In this document: piece after piece, positions 35,198-44,541 of the stretch
Numbering within the stretch: position 1 is the first letter of the stretch
Layout of the letters: each line of letters opens with the position of its first letter
Source of the DNA: Streptomyces sp. NK08204
GTDB lineage: Bacteria; Actinomycetota; Actinomycetes; Streptomycetales; Streptomycetaceae
DNA length: 64,000 nt
Direction: 5' to 3'
NCBI RefSeq assembly: GCF_020400585.1
Contig: NZ_JAINVF010000011.1
Location: 163,077 to 227,076, forward strand
Notes under the pieces: generated by a model
The model's input: the letters and a program-made list of their open reading frames with translations, nothing else
Databases searched by the model: none
Told to the model about the DNA's origin: nothing
Position numbers and translations under genes: made by a program

Positions 35198-36495
35198 TGA
35201 CCACCTTGCACGACCCCCCGCACGCCGCCGAGCGCAGCGCAGCCGGGCAGAAGGGGGGCACCCCCGTGCCCGAAGGGCTGCCGGGGCGGGTGCCCGCCCT
35301 CGTCGAGCAGTTCAAGGGCGGCCTCGCCGCGCCGATCTGCCTGACCTGGGAGTGGACCTACGCCTGCAACCTGTCCTGTGCCCACTGCCTTTCCTCGTCG
35401 GGGCGGCGCGACCCCCGGGAGCTGTCCACGGACGAGATCAAATCCGTGATCGGCGAACTCCGGCGGATGCAGGTGTTCTACGTCAACGTCGGCGGCGGCG
35501 AGCCCACGGTGCGCCCCGACTTCTGGGAGCTGCTCGACTACGCCATCGCCCACCAGGTGGGCGTGAAGTTCTCCACCAACGGCGTTCGTCTGAGCCCCGA
35601 GCGGGCCCGGCGGCTGGCCGCCACCGACTACGTCGACGTACAGATCTCCCTCGACGGAGCCACCCGCACGGTCAACGACGCCGTCCGCGGCCCCGGTTCG
35701 TACGACATGGCGGTGCGCGCCATGGAGAACCTCGCGGAGGCGGGCTTCCGGGACTTCAAGATCTCGGTGGTGATGACCCGCCACAACGTGTCGCAGCTCG
35801 ACGACTTCGCCGTGCTCGCCGACCGGTACGGGGCCCAGCTGCGGATCACCCGACTGCGGCCCTCCGGCCGGGGTGCGGACGTCTGGGACGACCTGCACCC
35901 CACCGCCGAGCAGCAGCGCCGGCTCTACGACTGGCTCGTCGGCCACGGCGAGAAGGTGCTCACCGGGGACTCCTTCTTCCACCTCAACGCCCTCGGGTCC
36001 GATCCGATCCCGGGGCTGAACCTGTGCGGCGCCGGCCGGGTTGTCTGCCTGATCGACCCGGTCGGGGACGTGTACGCCTGCCCGTTCGCCATCCACGACG
36101 CGTTCAAGGCGGGCAACGTCCGCTCGCCGGGCGGCTTCGAGCGGGTGTGGCGGGAGTCGGACCTCTTCGCCGACCTGCGCCGGCCGTCCTCGGGCGGGGC
36201 CTGCTCCGGCTGCTCCGCGTACGACGCCTGCCAGGGCGGCTGCATGGCCGCGAAGTTCTTCACGGGCCTGCCGTTGGACGGCCCCGACCCCGAGTGCGTC
36301 AAGGGCCACGGGGCCGCCGCGCTCTCGGTCGTCGACCCGGCCGCGCTCCCGAGTCAGGGCAACGACCACTCGCACCGCACGGTACCGCTGGGCATGCCCG
36401 CGGTCCGCCGCCGCTCCGACCGCCTCTGCGACGAGAGCCCCCTGGCCGGAGCCGGTCTGAGCAGCCCCGCACCCGATGAGAGAGGAACGTCATGA
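35197..36495 (+). CDS. mftC: Mycofactocin radical SAM maturase MftC
   Basis: The 432-residue radical-SAM/SPASM enzyme has the cluster motif CNLSCAHC (C-x3-C-x2-C) near residue 57. A C-terminal SPASM region is Cys-rich: NLCGAGRVVCLIDPVGDVYACPF and CSGCSAYDACQGGCMAAKFF, then CVKGHG. It catalyses oxidative decarboxylation of the MftA C-terminal Tyr and then ring closure with Val. A GTG (35194) and an ATG (35197) are both possible starts overlapping the mftB stop; I take the ATG. The C-terminal ~55 residues (RTVPLGMPAVRRRSDRLCDE...) are Pro/Ser-rich and may be disordered. Confidence 0.95.
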   Translation: MTTLHDPPHAAERSAAGQKGGTPVPEGLPGRVPALVEQFKGGLAAPICLTWEWTYACNLSCAHCLSSSGRRDPRELSTDEIKSVIGELRRMQVFYVNVGGGEPTVRPDFWELLDYAIAHQVGVKFSTNGVRLSPERARRLAATDYVDVQISLDGATRTVNDAVRGPGSYDMAVRAMENLAEAGFRDFKISVVMTRHNVSQLDDFAVLADRYGAQLRITRLRPSGRGADVWDDLHPTAEQQRRLYDWLVGHGEKVLTGDSFFHLNALGSDPIPGLNLCGAGRVVCLIDPVGDVYACPFAIHDAFKAGNVRSPGGFERVWRESDLFADLRRPSSGGACSGCSAYDACQGGCMAAKFFTGLPLDGPDPECVKGHGAAALSVVDPAALPSQGNDHSHRTVPLGMPAVRRRSDRLCDESPLAGAGLSSPAPDERGTS

Positions 36496-37673
36496 GCAAG
36501 TGGATCGAGACGGTCGCCGAGGCCCAGCGGCGAGCGCGGAAGCGCCTGCCGGCCTCCCTCTACAGCGCGCTGCTCGCGGGCTCCGAGAAGGGCGTCTCCT
36601 ACGACGACAACACCGCCGCCTTCGCCGAGCTGGGGTTCGCTCCGCACGTGGCCGGGCTGTCGGCCGAGCGCGACCAGGCCACGACCGTCATGGGACAGGA
36701 CGTCTCACTGCCGGTGATCATCTCGCCCACGGGCGTGCAGGCGGTGCATCCGGACGGCGAGGTGGCCGTCGCCCGCGCCGCCGCGGCCCGCGGCACGGCG
36801 ATGGGGCTCAGCTCGTTCGCCAGCAAGCCGCTCGGGGACGTCGTGGCCGCGAATCCGCAGACGTTCCTCCAGGTGTACTGGATGGGCTCCCGGGACACGA
36901 TGGCCCGGCGCCTCCAGGACGCCCGTGAGGCGGGTGCCCGGGGCATCATCGTCACCCTCGACTGGTCCTTCTCCTACGGCCGGGACTGGGGCAGCCCCGC
37001 AATTCCCGAACGGCTGGACCTGAAGGCCATGACGCGGTTCGCCCCCGAGGCACTGGCCCGCCCCCGCTGGCTGTGGGACTTCCTCAAGTCCCGCAGCCTC
37101 CCGGACCTGAAGGCACCCAACATGGCCGAGCCCGGCCAGGAGGCGCCCACGTTCTTCGGCGCCTACGGCGAGTGGATGACGACCCCTCCGCCCTCCTGGG
37201 ACGACGTGCGCTGGCTGCGCGAGCAGTGGGACGGACCGTTCATGCTCAAGGGCATCTGCCGGGTGGACGACGCGCTCCGCGCGGTCGACGCGGGCGTCAC
37301 CGCCATCTCGGTGTCCAACCACGGCGGAAACAACCTCGACGCCACCCCCGCCCCGATCCGCGTCCTGCCCGCCATCGCGGACGCGGTGGGCGACCGGGTC
37401 GAGCTGCTCCTCGACGGCGGAGTCCGCCGCGGCAGCGACGTGGTCAAGGCCCTCGCACTCGGCGCCAGGGCCGTGATGATCGGCCGCGCCTCCCTGTGGG
37501 GCCTGGCGGCGGGCGGCCAGAGCGGTGTGGAGAACGTGCTCGACATCCTGCGCCGCGGCATCGACTCCGCCCTGCTGGGGCTCGGGCGTTCGTCAATCCA
37601 CGAGCTCATGCCCGACGACGTGCTGATTCCGCCGGGCTTCACCCGGGCACCGGGAGCGCTCCGCGATGCCTGA
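36492..37673 (+). CDS. mftD: Pre-mycofactocin synthase MftD (FMN-dependent)
   Basis: The 393-residue protein is of the lactate dehydrogenase/alpha-hydroxy-acid oxidase type. It has the FMN-binding Lys in FMLKGICRVDDALRAVDAG, SNHGGNNLDATPAPIRVLP with the active-site His, and LLDGGVRRGSDVVKALALGARAVMIGR. In the mycofactocin pathway it oxidatively deaminates the released ring (AHDP) to premycofactocin. The ATG overlaps the mftC stop (ATGA), and it overlaps mftE by 8 bp. Confidence 0.94.
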   Translation: MSKWIETVAEAQRRARKRLPASLYSALLAGSEKGVSYDDNTAAFAELGFAPHVAGLSAERDQATTVMGQDVSLPVIISPTGVQAVHPDGEVAVARAAAARGTAMGLSSFASKPLGDVVAANPQTFLQVYWMGSRDTMARRLQDAREAGARGIIVTLDWSFSYGRDWGSPAIPERLDLKAMTRFAPEALARPRWLWDFLKSRSLPDLKAPNMAEPGQEAPTFFGAYGEWMTTPPPSWDDVRWLREQWDGPFMLKGICRVDDALRAVDAGVTAISVSNHGGNNLDATPAPIRVLPAIADAVGDRVELLLDGGVRRGSDVVKALALGARAVMIGRASLWGLAAGGQSGVENVLDILRRGIDSALLGLGRSSIHELMPDDVLIPPGFTRAPGALRDA

Positions 37674-38427
37674 CGCCCACAGGTCGCTCGCGGACATGAG
37701 CTGGCCCGGCCTTGCGGGCCGCCGCCCCCTGGTGCTGCTGCCGCTCGGCTCCTGCGAACAGCACGGCCCGCACCTGCCTCTGGACACCGACACGGCGGTG
37801 GCCTCCGCGGTCGCCGAGCGTGCCGCGGCCCGGCTGCGCGGCGAGACGGACGTGCTGGTCGCGCCCGCTCAGCCGTACGGGGCCAGCGGCGAGCACGAAG
37901 GTTTTCCCGGCACGGTGTCCATCGGCCACGGCGCGCTGCGCCTGCTGGTCATGGAGACCGGCCGTTCGATGCTGCGCTGGGCGTCCCGTCTGCTGGTGGT
38001 CAACGGGCACGGCGGCAACCTCACCAGCCTGGCCGATGCGGTCACCGCGCTGCGCGGCGAGGGCCGCGACGTGGCCTGGTGGCCCTGCCTCCCGCCGGGC
38101 TCCGACGCCCACGCCGGGCGCGCCGAGACCTCGATGATGCTGCGGCTGCGGCCCGCGGCCGTCCGCGTCGAGCAGGCCGTCGCCGGGCCGACCGACCCCG
38201 TCCACCTGCTGATAGACAGGCTGGTCGCCGAATCGGTGGGCGGGGTGAGCCCGTCCGGCGTCCTCGGCGATCCCGCCGGGGCCTCGGCGCGTGAGGGCGA
38301 GCGGCTCCTGGAGGAGATGGCCCACCTCCTCGCCGAGGACATCGGGGGTTGGCGGGTGGGCCCGCGGGGCCGGCTCGGCCTGCCCGAGAGGCAGCCGGTC
38401 AGCACCCGGCCGGGGAACCGGCGATGA
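37666..38427 (+). CDS. mftE: Mycofactocin peptidase MftE (creatininase family)
   Basis: The 253-residue creatininase-type metallopeptidase has the metal ligands in LPLGSCEQHGPHLPLDTDT, GASGEHEGFPGTVSIG and VNGHGGN. It cuts the modified MftA and releases the C-terminal ring product (AHDP). The gene overlaps mftD by 8 bp and its stop overlaps the SDR start (ATGA). The order mftA-B-C-D-E is the standard one. Confidence 0.94.
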   Translation: MPDAHRSLADMSWPGLAGRRPLVLLPLGSCEQHGPHLPLDTDTAVASAVAERAAARLRGETDVLVAPAQPYGASGEHEGFPGTVSIGHGALRLLVMETGRSMLRWASRLLVVNGHGGNLTSLADAVTALRGEGRDVAWWPCLPPGSDAHAGRAETSMMLRLRPAAVRVEQAVAGPTDPVHLLIDRLVAESVGGVSPSGVLGDPAGASAREGERLLEEMAHLLAEDIGGWRVGPRGRLGLPERQPVSTRPGNRR

Positions 38428-39209
38428 CCGGCCGGCGGGTGGCGGTCGTCACCGGAGCCGCCCGGGGAATCGGGGCCGCGACGGTGCGGCGACTGGCGCG
38501 GGACGGCTGGGCCGTGGTGGCGGTGGACCGCTGCGCGGACGACCCCGACGTGCCCTATCCGCTGGCCGAGCCCGGTCGAATGGACCTCCTGGCACAGGAA
38601 TTCCCCCTGGTCCGTACGGTCCGCGCCGACGTACGCGACACCGACGCGCTGCACCGCGCGGTACAGCTGGCCGAGACCGCGTTCGGCGGTCTCGACGCGG
38701 CCGTCGCCGCCGCCGCGGTGATGCTGGGCGGGGGCCCGGTGTGGGAACAGACCGACACCCAGTGGCGGACCCTGCTCGACGTGGACGTCATGGGCGTGGC
38801 CAACCTCGCGCGCGCCGCCGTACCCGCTCTGCTGCGCCGGCCGCACCCCCGGCACGGCCGCTTCGTCGCCCTCGCCTCGGCCGCCGCGCACCGCGGCCTG
38901 TGGGGCCTGGGCGCCTACTGCGCGGCCAAGCACGCCGTCGTCGGCCTGGTCCGCGGCCTCGCCTGCGATCTGCGCGACACCGGCGTGAACGCCGTCGCCG
39001 TCTCGCCGGGCTCGACCCGCACGGACATGCTGCGGGCCACCGCCGACCTGTACGGCCTGCCCGACGTCGACGAGCTAGCGGCCCAGCAGCTCACCGGGCG
39101 CCCGCTGGAGCCCGATGAAGTCGCCGCGGCGGTGGCCTGGGCCTGCTCCCCCGAGTCCTTCGCTCTCACCGGCTCCGTACTCCACGCGGACGGGGGGTTC
39201 ACGGCATGA
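38424..39209 (+). CDS. SDR-family oxidoreductase within the mft operon
   Basis: The 261-residue short-chain dehydrogenase has cofactor motif VTGAARGIGAAT near residue 9, the catalytic Ser in LASAAAHRG, and YCAAKHA (Y-x3-K). The segment after the first strand (DRCADDPDVPYPLAEPGRMDLL...) is longer than in a plain SDR, as in mycofactocin-coupled SDRs, which keep NAD bound and hand electrons to mycofactocin. It is translationally coupled to mftE and mftF. Its alcohol substrate is unknown. Confidence 0.87.
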   Translation: MTGRRVAVVTGAARGIGAATVRRLARDGWAVVAVDRCADDPDVPYPLAEPGRMDLLAQEFPLVRTVRADVRDTDALHRAVQLAETAFGGLDAAVAAAAVMLGGGPVWEQTDTQWRTLLDVDVMGVANLARAAVPALLRRPHPRHGRFVALASAAAHRGLWGLGAYCAAKHAVVGLVRGLACDLRDTGVNAVAVSPGSTRTDMLRATADLYGLPDVDELAAQQLTGRPLEPDEVAAAVAWACSPESFALTGSVLHADGGFTA

Positions 39210-40699
39210 CGACACCTTCGCACCGCGTCCTGGCATCGTCGCGGCGCGTTCGGCTCCCCGCTGCGACGGACACCGCCCTGCCGGCCGGTTTCACGGTCGA
39301 ACTCGCCGCCGGCACGCACCGGTCGGAGGACGGGCGGCTGCTGCTCGGCGGATCGCCGCTTCGCCTGCTCCGGCTGACGGCCCGGGCAGCCCGCCTCCTG
39401 GACGGGGGCCGGCTGACGGTCACGGACCCGGCGAGCGGCGCGCTCGCACGACGGCTGCTCGACGCCGGGATCGCCCATCCGCGCCCCGCGCCGGTGCCGG
39501 TGAGCGACACCACCGTGGTGATCCCCGTCCGCGACCGCGCCGACCAGCTGGACCGGCTGCTGGCCGCCCTGCGCGCCGACCCGCCGACCTCCGGCCTGCC
39601 GGTCCTGGTCGTGGACGACGGCTCCACCTGTCCCGCGGACCCGGGCCGGGTGGCCCGCGCGCACGGCGCCGAGCTGCTGGCCCACCCCCGCAACCTCGGC
39701 CCGGCCGCGGCCCGCAACACCGGCCTGCGGCACGCCCGGACACCGTACGTGGCGTTCTGCGACTCCGACGTGGTGCCCGAACCGGGTTGGCTCGCCGTCC
39801 TGCTGGCGCAGTTCGCCGACCCCGCGGTGGCGCTCGCCGCCCCCCGCGTGGTCGCGCTCCCCGTATCCGAACCGGGGCTCCTGGACCGGTACGAGGAGAT
39901 GCGCTCACCGCTGGACATGGGGGGAGGGGAAGGGCCCGTCGTACCGGTGTCCGCGCTGTCGTACGTCCCCAGCGCGACCATCGTGGTCCGCCGCGTCGCC
40001 GTCGGCGCCGGCTTCGACGACAGCATGCGCGTCGGGGAGGACGTCGACCTGTGCATGCGGCTGCACGAGGCGGGCTGGCGGCTGCGCTACGTCCCCGCCG
40101 CGCGCGTGCGCCACCGGCACCGCACCGGACTGCGCAGCTGGCTCGCCCAGCGGACCGCGTACGGCACCGGGGCTGCCGACCTGGCGCTGCGCCACCCCGG
40201 GCAGGTGCCACCGCTGTACGCCGCCCCCTGGTCGCTGGCGGTCTGCGCCCTGCTGCTGCGCGGCAGGCCGGCCCCGGTGGCCGCGGCGGCAGCACTGACC
40301 GCGGTGACCGCCGTACGGGTGGCACGCCGTATGCCCGACGCCGACTTCCCGTACCGCGCCGGGGCACTGCTGTCGCTCGCCGCGGTGCGCGGCACCGCCG
40401 AGCAGTTGCTGCGCTGCGCCACCCGGCACCACTGGCCTGTCGCCGTGACCGCCGCCGTGGCGAGCCGCCGCGCGCGGTACGCGCTGGTCGCGGCGGCGGT
40501 CGCCGAGGGGCTGGTGGACCACCGCCGCTCGGCCACCTCGCTCGCGCCCTTGCCCCATCTGGCGATCCGTCGCCTGGACGACCTCGCCTACGGCTGGGGC
40601 GTCTGGCTGGGCGCCGTACGGCGCAGGACCACCGCACCCCTGCGGCCCCGCCTTGCCCTTCGCCTGGTGAGCCGCTGGACCGCCGGCGGACGACCGTAG
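39206..40699 (+). CDS. mftF: Mycofactocin glycosyltransferase MftF
   Basis: The 497-residue GT2 glycosyltransferase has TTVVIPVRDRADQLDRLLAAL, the DDGS motif in VLVVDDGSTCPAD, FCDSDVVPEPGWLAVLL and the acceptor-site EDVDLCMRLHEAGWRLRYV. Hydrophobic helices follow in the C-terminal third (SLAVCALLLRG..., AAAAALTAVTAV). MftF adds a beta-1,4-glucose chain to premycofactocin. It ends the mft operon; the intergenic gap before acs carries a direct repeat of its own. Confidence 0.92.
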   Translation: MTTPSHRVLASSRRVRLPAATDTALPAGFTVELAAGTHRSEDGRLLLGGSPLRLLRLTARAARLLDGGRLTVTDPASGALARRLLDAGIAHPRPAPVPVSDTTVVIPVRDRADQLDRLLAALRADPPTSGLPVLVVDDGSTCPADPGRVARAHGAELLAHPRNLGPAAARNTGLRHARTPYVAFCDSDVVPEPGWLAVLLAQFADPAVALAAPRVVALPVSEPGLLDRYEEMRSPLDMGGGEGPVVPVSALSYVPSATIVVRRVAVGAGFDDSMRVGEDVDLCMRLHEAGWRLRYVPAARVRHRHRTGLRSWLAQRTAYGTGAADLALRHPGQVPPLYAAPWSLAVCALLLRGRPAPVAAAAALTAVTAVRVARRMPDADFPYRAGALLSLAAVRGTAEQLLRCATRHHWPVAVTAAVASRRARYALVAAAVAEGLVDHRRSATSLAPLPHLAIRRLDDLAYGWGVWLGAVRRRTTAPLRPRLALRLVSRWTAGGRP

Positions 40700-40718
40700 C
40701 CGCGGCTCCCGGTCCCGC

Positions 40719-40737
40719 CGCCAACCTCCCGCCAACC
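40719..40737 (+). promoter_or_regulatory. 11-bp-period direct repeat upstream of acs
   Basis: CGCCAACC at 40719-40726 and again at 40730-40737, about 95-115 bp upstream of the acs ATG. The octamer, the period and the distance to the gene match the repeat upstream of the aldehyde dehydrogenase at 24428-24446. A common regulator is likely; the winged-helix GAF regulator at 24476 is the most natural candidate. Confidence 0.6.
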
Positions 40738-40832
40738 CTCACCGGCCACCGTGTCCGCCTGGCGACGGCCGGCCGCCTTCTTCGGCCCGGCACCTGTGCC
40801 GTCAGCACCCGCACCCCACTGGAGGATCCCGA

Positions 40833-42806
40833 ATGTCGCGCTCCGCCCACCCCGACGTTCCCGAGAACCCGCGCACCACCCGGGGCGCCGCCGTGTCCGG
40901 ACCGCCGGAGCGAGCCGCGGCCGACCGCCTGGCCTTCTGGGCGCGGCAGGCCGGACAGCTCCACTGGGACACAGGCTGGAATCAGGTGCTGGACTGGACG
41001 GACGCGCCCTTCGCGCGCTGGTTCACCGGCGGAAAGCTGAACGTGGCCTACAACTGTGTCGACCGGCACGTCGAGGCCGGCCACGGCGACCAGGTCGCCT
41101 TCCACTGGGAGGGCGAGCCGGGCGACACCCGCACGATCACCTACGCGGAGCTGCGGCGCGAGGTCTGCCGGACGGCGAACGCCCTGCTCTCCCTCGGCCT
41201 GATGCCGGGCGACCGGGTCGCCATCCAGCTGCCGATGATCCCCGAGGCGGTCTTCGCCATGCTGGCCTGCGCACGTCTCGGCCTGCCGCACAGCGTCGTG
41301 TTCGGCGGATTCTCCCCGGCCGCCCTGCAGTCGAGGATCGACGACGCCCAGGCCAGGCTGCTGATCACCGCGGACGGCCAGTACCGGCGGGGGAGGGCCG
41401 AGCCCATGAAGGCGAACACCGACGAGGCGACCAAGGACACCCCGAGCATCGAGCAGGTCCTGGTGGTCCGACGCACCGGCGGCGAGGTGCCCTGGACCGA
41501 GGGCCGCGACCTGTGGTGGCACGACCTGGTCGACGCCCAGTCCGACGAGCACACACCCGAGTCCTTCGACGCCGAGCACCCCCTGTTCATCCTCTACACG
41601 TCCGGGACGACGGGCAGCCCGAAGGGCATCCTGCACACCTCCGGCGGCTACCTCACCCAAGCCGCCTACACCCACCGGACCGTCTTCGACCTCGACCCCG
41701 AGACGGACGTCTACTGGTGCACCGCCGACATCGGCTGGATCACCGGTCACTCCTACATCGTGTACGGGCCGCTCGCCAACCGGGCGACCTCGGTCATGTA
41801 CGAGGGCACGCCCAACACCCCGCACGAGGGACGGCACTTCGAGATCATCGAGAAGTACGGCGTCACGGTCTACTACACCGCCCCGACGCTCATCCGCACC
41901 TTCATGAAGTGGGGCGAGCAGATCCCCGCCCGCTACGACATCACCTCGATACGGGTGCTCGGCAGCGTCGGCGAACCGATCAACCCCGAGGCGTGGCGCT
42001 GGTACCGCACCCACATCGGGGCCGGCAAGGCGCCGGTCGTGGACACCTGGTGGCAGACCGAGACCGGCGCCGTCATGATCTCGCCGCTGCCTGGGGGCAC
42101 CTCCCAGCCCCCCGGGGCCGGTGGAGAGTCCGGGGCGAAGCCCGGCTCCGCCCAGGCGCCGCTGCCGGGCCTGTCCGCCAAGGTGGTCGACGACCAGGGC
42201 CGTCAGGTCGGCAAGGGCGAGAGCGGCTACCTGGTCCTCGACCAGCCCTGGCCGTCCATGCTGCGCGGGATCTGGGGCGACGCGGAGCGGTACCGGGAGA
42301 CGTACTGGTCCCGTTTCGCCGACCAGGGCTACTACTTCGCCGGCGACGGTGCGCGCTACGACGAGGACGGCGACATCTGGCTGTTGGGCCGCGTCGACGA
42401 CGTCATGAACGTCTCCGGGCACCGGATCTCCACCGCCGAGGTCGAGTCGGCGCTCGTCTCGCACCCCGCGGTGGCCGAAGCCGCGGTGGTGGGCGCGTCG
42501 GACGCGACGACCGGGCAGGCCATCGTCGCCTTCGTCATCCTGCGCTCGGGCGCCGACACGGACGTCACGGCGGCGCTGCGCGAGCAGGTCGCCCGGGAGA
42601 TCGGCCCGATCGCCAAGCCCCGCCAGATCATGGTCGTCCCCGAACTGCCCAAGACCCGCTCCGGGAAGATCATGCGCAGGCTGCTCCGCGACATCGCCGA
42701 GCACCGGGAGGTCGGAGACGTCACCACGCTCGCCGACGCCTCCGTGATGGACTTGATCAACGCTGGTCTCAGCGGCGGGCAGCACGAGAGGACGAGCCCC
42801 GCATGA
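40833..42806 (+). CDS. acs: Acetyl-CoA synthetase
   Basis: The 657-residue AMP-forming ligase has ILYTSGTTGSPKGILHTSGGYL, DIGWITGHSYIVYGPLANRA, and GSVGEPINPEAWRWY. WWQTETGAVMISPLPG and the C-terminal TRSGKIMRRLLRDIA with the acetylatable catalytic Lys also match Acs. It makes acetyl-CoA from acetate, ATP and CoA. An extra segment of about 12-15 residues after PLPG (GTSQPPGAGGESGA) is not part of the normal family and is encoded by a G/C palindromic stretch. It completes the alcohol-aldehyde-acid-acyl-CoA route of the island. Confidence 0.93.
   Translation: MSRSAHPDVPENPRTTRGAAVSGPPERAAADRLAFWARQAGQLHWDTGWNQVLDWTDAPFARWFTGGKLNVAYNCVDRHVEAGHGDQVAFHWEGEPGDTRTITYAELRREVCRTANALLSLGLMPGDRVAIQLPMIPEAVFAMLACARLGLPHSVVFGGFSPAALQSRIDDAQARLLITADGQYRRGRAEPMKANTDEATKDTPSIEQVLVVRRTGGEVPWTEGRDLWWHDLVDAQSDEHTPESFDAEHPLFILYTSGTTGSPKGILHTSGGYLTQAAYTHRTVFDLDPETDVYWCTADIGWITGHSYIVYGPLANRATSVMYEGTPNTPHEGRHFEIIEKYGVTVYYTAPTLIRTFMKWGEQIPARYDITSIRVLGSVGEPINPEAWRWYRTHIGAGKAPVVDTWWQTETGAVMISPLPGGTSQPPGAGGESGAKPGSAQAPLPGLSAKVVDDQGRQVGKGESGYLVLDQPWPSMLRGIWGDAERYRETYWSRFADQGYYFAGDGARYDEDGDIWLLGRVDDVMNVSGHRISTAEVESALVSHPAVAEAAVVGASDATTGQAIVAFVILRSGADTDVTAALREQVAREIGPIAKPRQIMVVPELPKTRSGKIMRRLLRDIAEHREVGDVTTLADASVMDLINAGLSGGQHERTSPA
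42090..42140. repeat. REP-like GC palindromic insert within acs
   Basis: The stretch starting CTGGGGGCACCTCCCAG is self-complementary and resembles the short G/C-rich palindromes that are scattered in Streptomyces genomes. It sits in frame inside acs between PLPG and KPGSAQ, where other Acs proteins have no extra residues. It adds Gly/Pro/Ser to a surface loop. Confidence 0.5.
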
Positions 42807-43182
42807 GCGGCGGCGGCCTGTCGCCCGGCCGGGTCGTACTCCTCACCGGAGCGGGCGGGCCGGTCGCGGCGAGGACTCAGCGGCTGCCGGCTCGCTCTGC
42901 CCGGGTGGCGCTGGATGGCCGTGCACGGCGGATCGGTCGTCAGCGTGGTCCGTCAACGTGGTCGCGGATGTGCTCCGGGAAGGATCCCGGAGCACAGCAC
43001 TGGCCGGACCGACCGAGCTCACCGAGCGGCCGGCGGTCGAACTGGCACCCCGCGTCGACGTGCACACCGTCGTGCCCGGTCCGTCGACCGGCGCGGACCC
43101 GTACCGCACGGCGATCGCCGACGCGCTGTGCGGCCTGCTGACCGCCGCGCGCACCGGGTGCACGGCCCGGTGCCGGTCCTGA
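42803..43182 (+). pseudogene. Probable decayed short-chain dehydrogenase
   Basis: The ATG at 42803 overlaps the acs stop and reads SPGRVVLLTGAGGPVAARTQRLPARSARVALDGR, which looks like the first strand and cofactor loop of an SDR. The frame then loses sense. A second frame from 42958 (VVADVLREGSRSTALAG...VELAPRVDVHTVVPGPSTGADPY) reads like the ADV strand and the later ELAP...VNTVxPGP segment. The catalytic Tyr/Lys part is missing. I read this as an SDR with an internal deletion and frameshift, at modest confidence. Confidence 0.4.
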
Positions 43183-43278
43183 CCGAGGCGCATCTCCGCC
43201 CGCCACGGGCCGCCTGATCCGAAGATCGCCGACACCGGCGGAAACCAAGAACGACGACTGGAAGGCACGCACGCGCTG

Positions 43279-43863
43279 ATGCGACTCGTCCTCATCGGCC
43301 CTCCCGGAGCGGGCAAGGGCACCCAGGCAGCCATACTCAGCCAGAGACTCGGCATCCCGCACATCTCCACCGGTGACCTGTTCCGCGAACACGTCACCCG
43401 CCAGACACCCCTCGGGCAGGACGCCAAGCGGTATCTCGACACCGGCGAACTCGTACCCGACCACGTCACCGGCGGCATGGTCCGCCAGCGGCTGGCCGAG
43501 CCCGACGCCCGGTGCGGCTTTCTCCTCGACGGCTTCCCGCGCACCGTGCCACAGGCGCGGGAACTCGCCGCGATACTGGACTGCGCCGGAGCGGCGCTGG
43601 ACGCCGTGGTCGAGTTCACCGCTCCCGAGGACATCGTGGTGGAGCGGCTGCTGAACCGCGGACGGCCGGACGACACCGAGGACGTCATCCGCCACCGGCA
43701 GCGGGTCTACGAACGCCAGACCGCGCCTCTGCTCGACCACTACGCGGACATCCTGCTGACCGTCCAGGCCGTCGGGCCGATCGACGAGATCGCCGGGCGG
43801 GCGCTCAGCGGTCTGTCGGAAGCGGCGCGCGGTCCGGCACCCCACCCACGCCGTGCGCCGTGA
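43279..43863 (+). CDS. adk: Adenylate kinase, short form
   Basis: The 194-residue protein begins MRLVLIGPPGAGKGTQAAIL with the P-loop. It has HISTGDLFREHV, GFLLDGFPRTVPQAR and the Arg-rich LNRGRPDDTEDVIRHRQRVY. The zinc-binding LID insert is absent, so it is a short-type Adk. It turns AMP plus ATP into two ADP. Being next to acs, which makes AMP, suggests it recycles the AMP produced by acetate activation. It is probably not the housekeeping copy, which in Streptomyces normally lies in the secY-adk-map ribosomal region. Confidence 0.92.
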   Translation: MRLVLIGPPGAGKGTQAAILSQRLGIPHISTGDLFREHVTRQTPLGQDAKRYLDTGELVPDHVTGGMVRQRLAEPDARCGFLLDGFPRTVPQARELAAILDCAGAALDAVVEFTAPEDIVVERLLNRGRPDDTEDVIRHRQRVYERQTAPLLDHYADILLTVQAVGPIDEIAGRALSGLSEAARGPAPHPRRAP

Positions 43864-44053
43864 TCATCCCGCTCCGGGGAACGACGGGGCTACGGCGGGG
43901 ACCGGGCAGCGCGAGCATCCGGGCCGCACCGTACGACCTGATCACCCACCCTCCGGACCCGGAACACAGCAGCTCGCAGCAGGCAGGCGGCGAGCCCGTT
44001 CCCTCGGCGGGCGTTCGGCAACGTGTTCGGCGATTCCTCAACAAGGCAGACAG

Positions 44054-44460
44054 ATGACGTCCTTCACCTCCGCCGTACCCGGCAGCGACGTCGGCGTCGG
44101 CGTCGTACGCGCCCATGTCACCGGACCGGCTCCGCAGGCGGTCGACTGGCTGCTGGCACAACTCGACCGTGATCTGTCGGGACGTCGAGCGGTCGCGGTG
44201 ATGTACTTCGCCTCCAGCGTGTACGACCCCGCTGATGTGGCACCCGTCATCAGCTCGCACTTTCCCGAGGCCGTGGTCATCGGCTGCTCCACCGCCGGGG
44301 AGTTCACCGACCAGCACAACGGGACCGGCGGCATCGCGGCCGTGGTGCTTCCGGACGGGGTGATCACCCAAGCGGTCGGAGCACTGGGCGACTTGGACGG
44401 CGACGCGGGCGACGGCACCGCGGTCGCCGTTCAGTCATTGGAGGGCGCCCTCCAGGTTCA
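44054..44460 (+). pseudogene. Truncated FIST-domain signal protein
   Basis: The frame reads a FIST N-terminal domain: GVVRAHVTGPAPQAVDWLLAQLDRDL, AVAVMYFASSVYDPADVAPVISSHFPEAVVIGCSTAGEFTDQH, GGIAAVVLPDGVITQAVGAL. After about 135 residues (SLEGAL, near 44457) the similarity ends abruptly. The rest of the frame is antisense to the CdiI-like gene and has no family match. A FIST protein normally has about 380 residues with a C-terminal FIST_C domain. So this is the 5' third of a gene broken by a rearrangement. Confidence 0.7.
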
Positions 44461-44541
44461 CCGGTGTCGTCTTCGGAAACCCGGCGGCGCTGCGAACCCG
44501 GTGAGGGACCCAGGATCAGGACCGGAGCGTCTTCTGACCCG

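Noticed and set aside
39420..42785. Open frame of 1121 codons on the minus strand across mftF and acs
   Set aside because: It is antisense to two well-supported genes, reads as Arg/Gly/Val/Asp-rich sequence with no domain, and stays open only because of high-GC codon bias.
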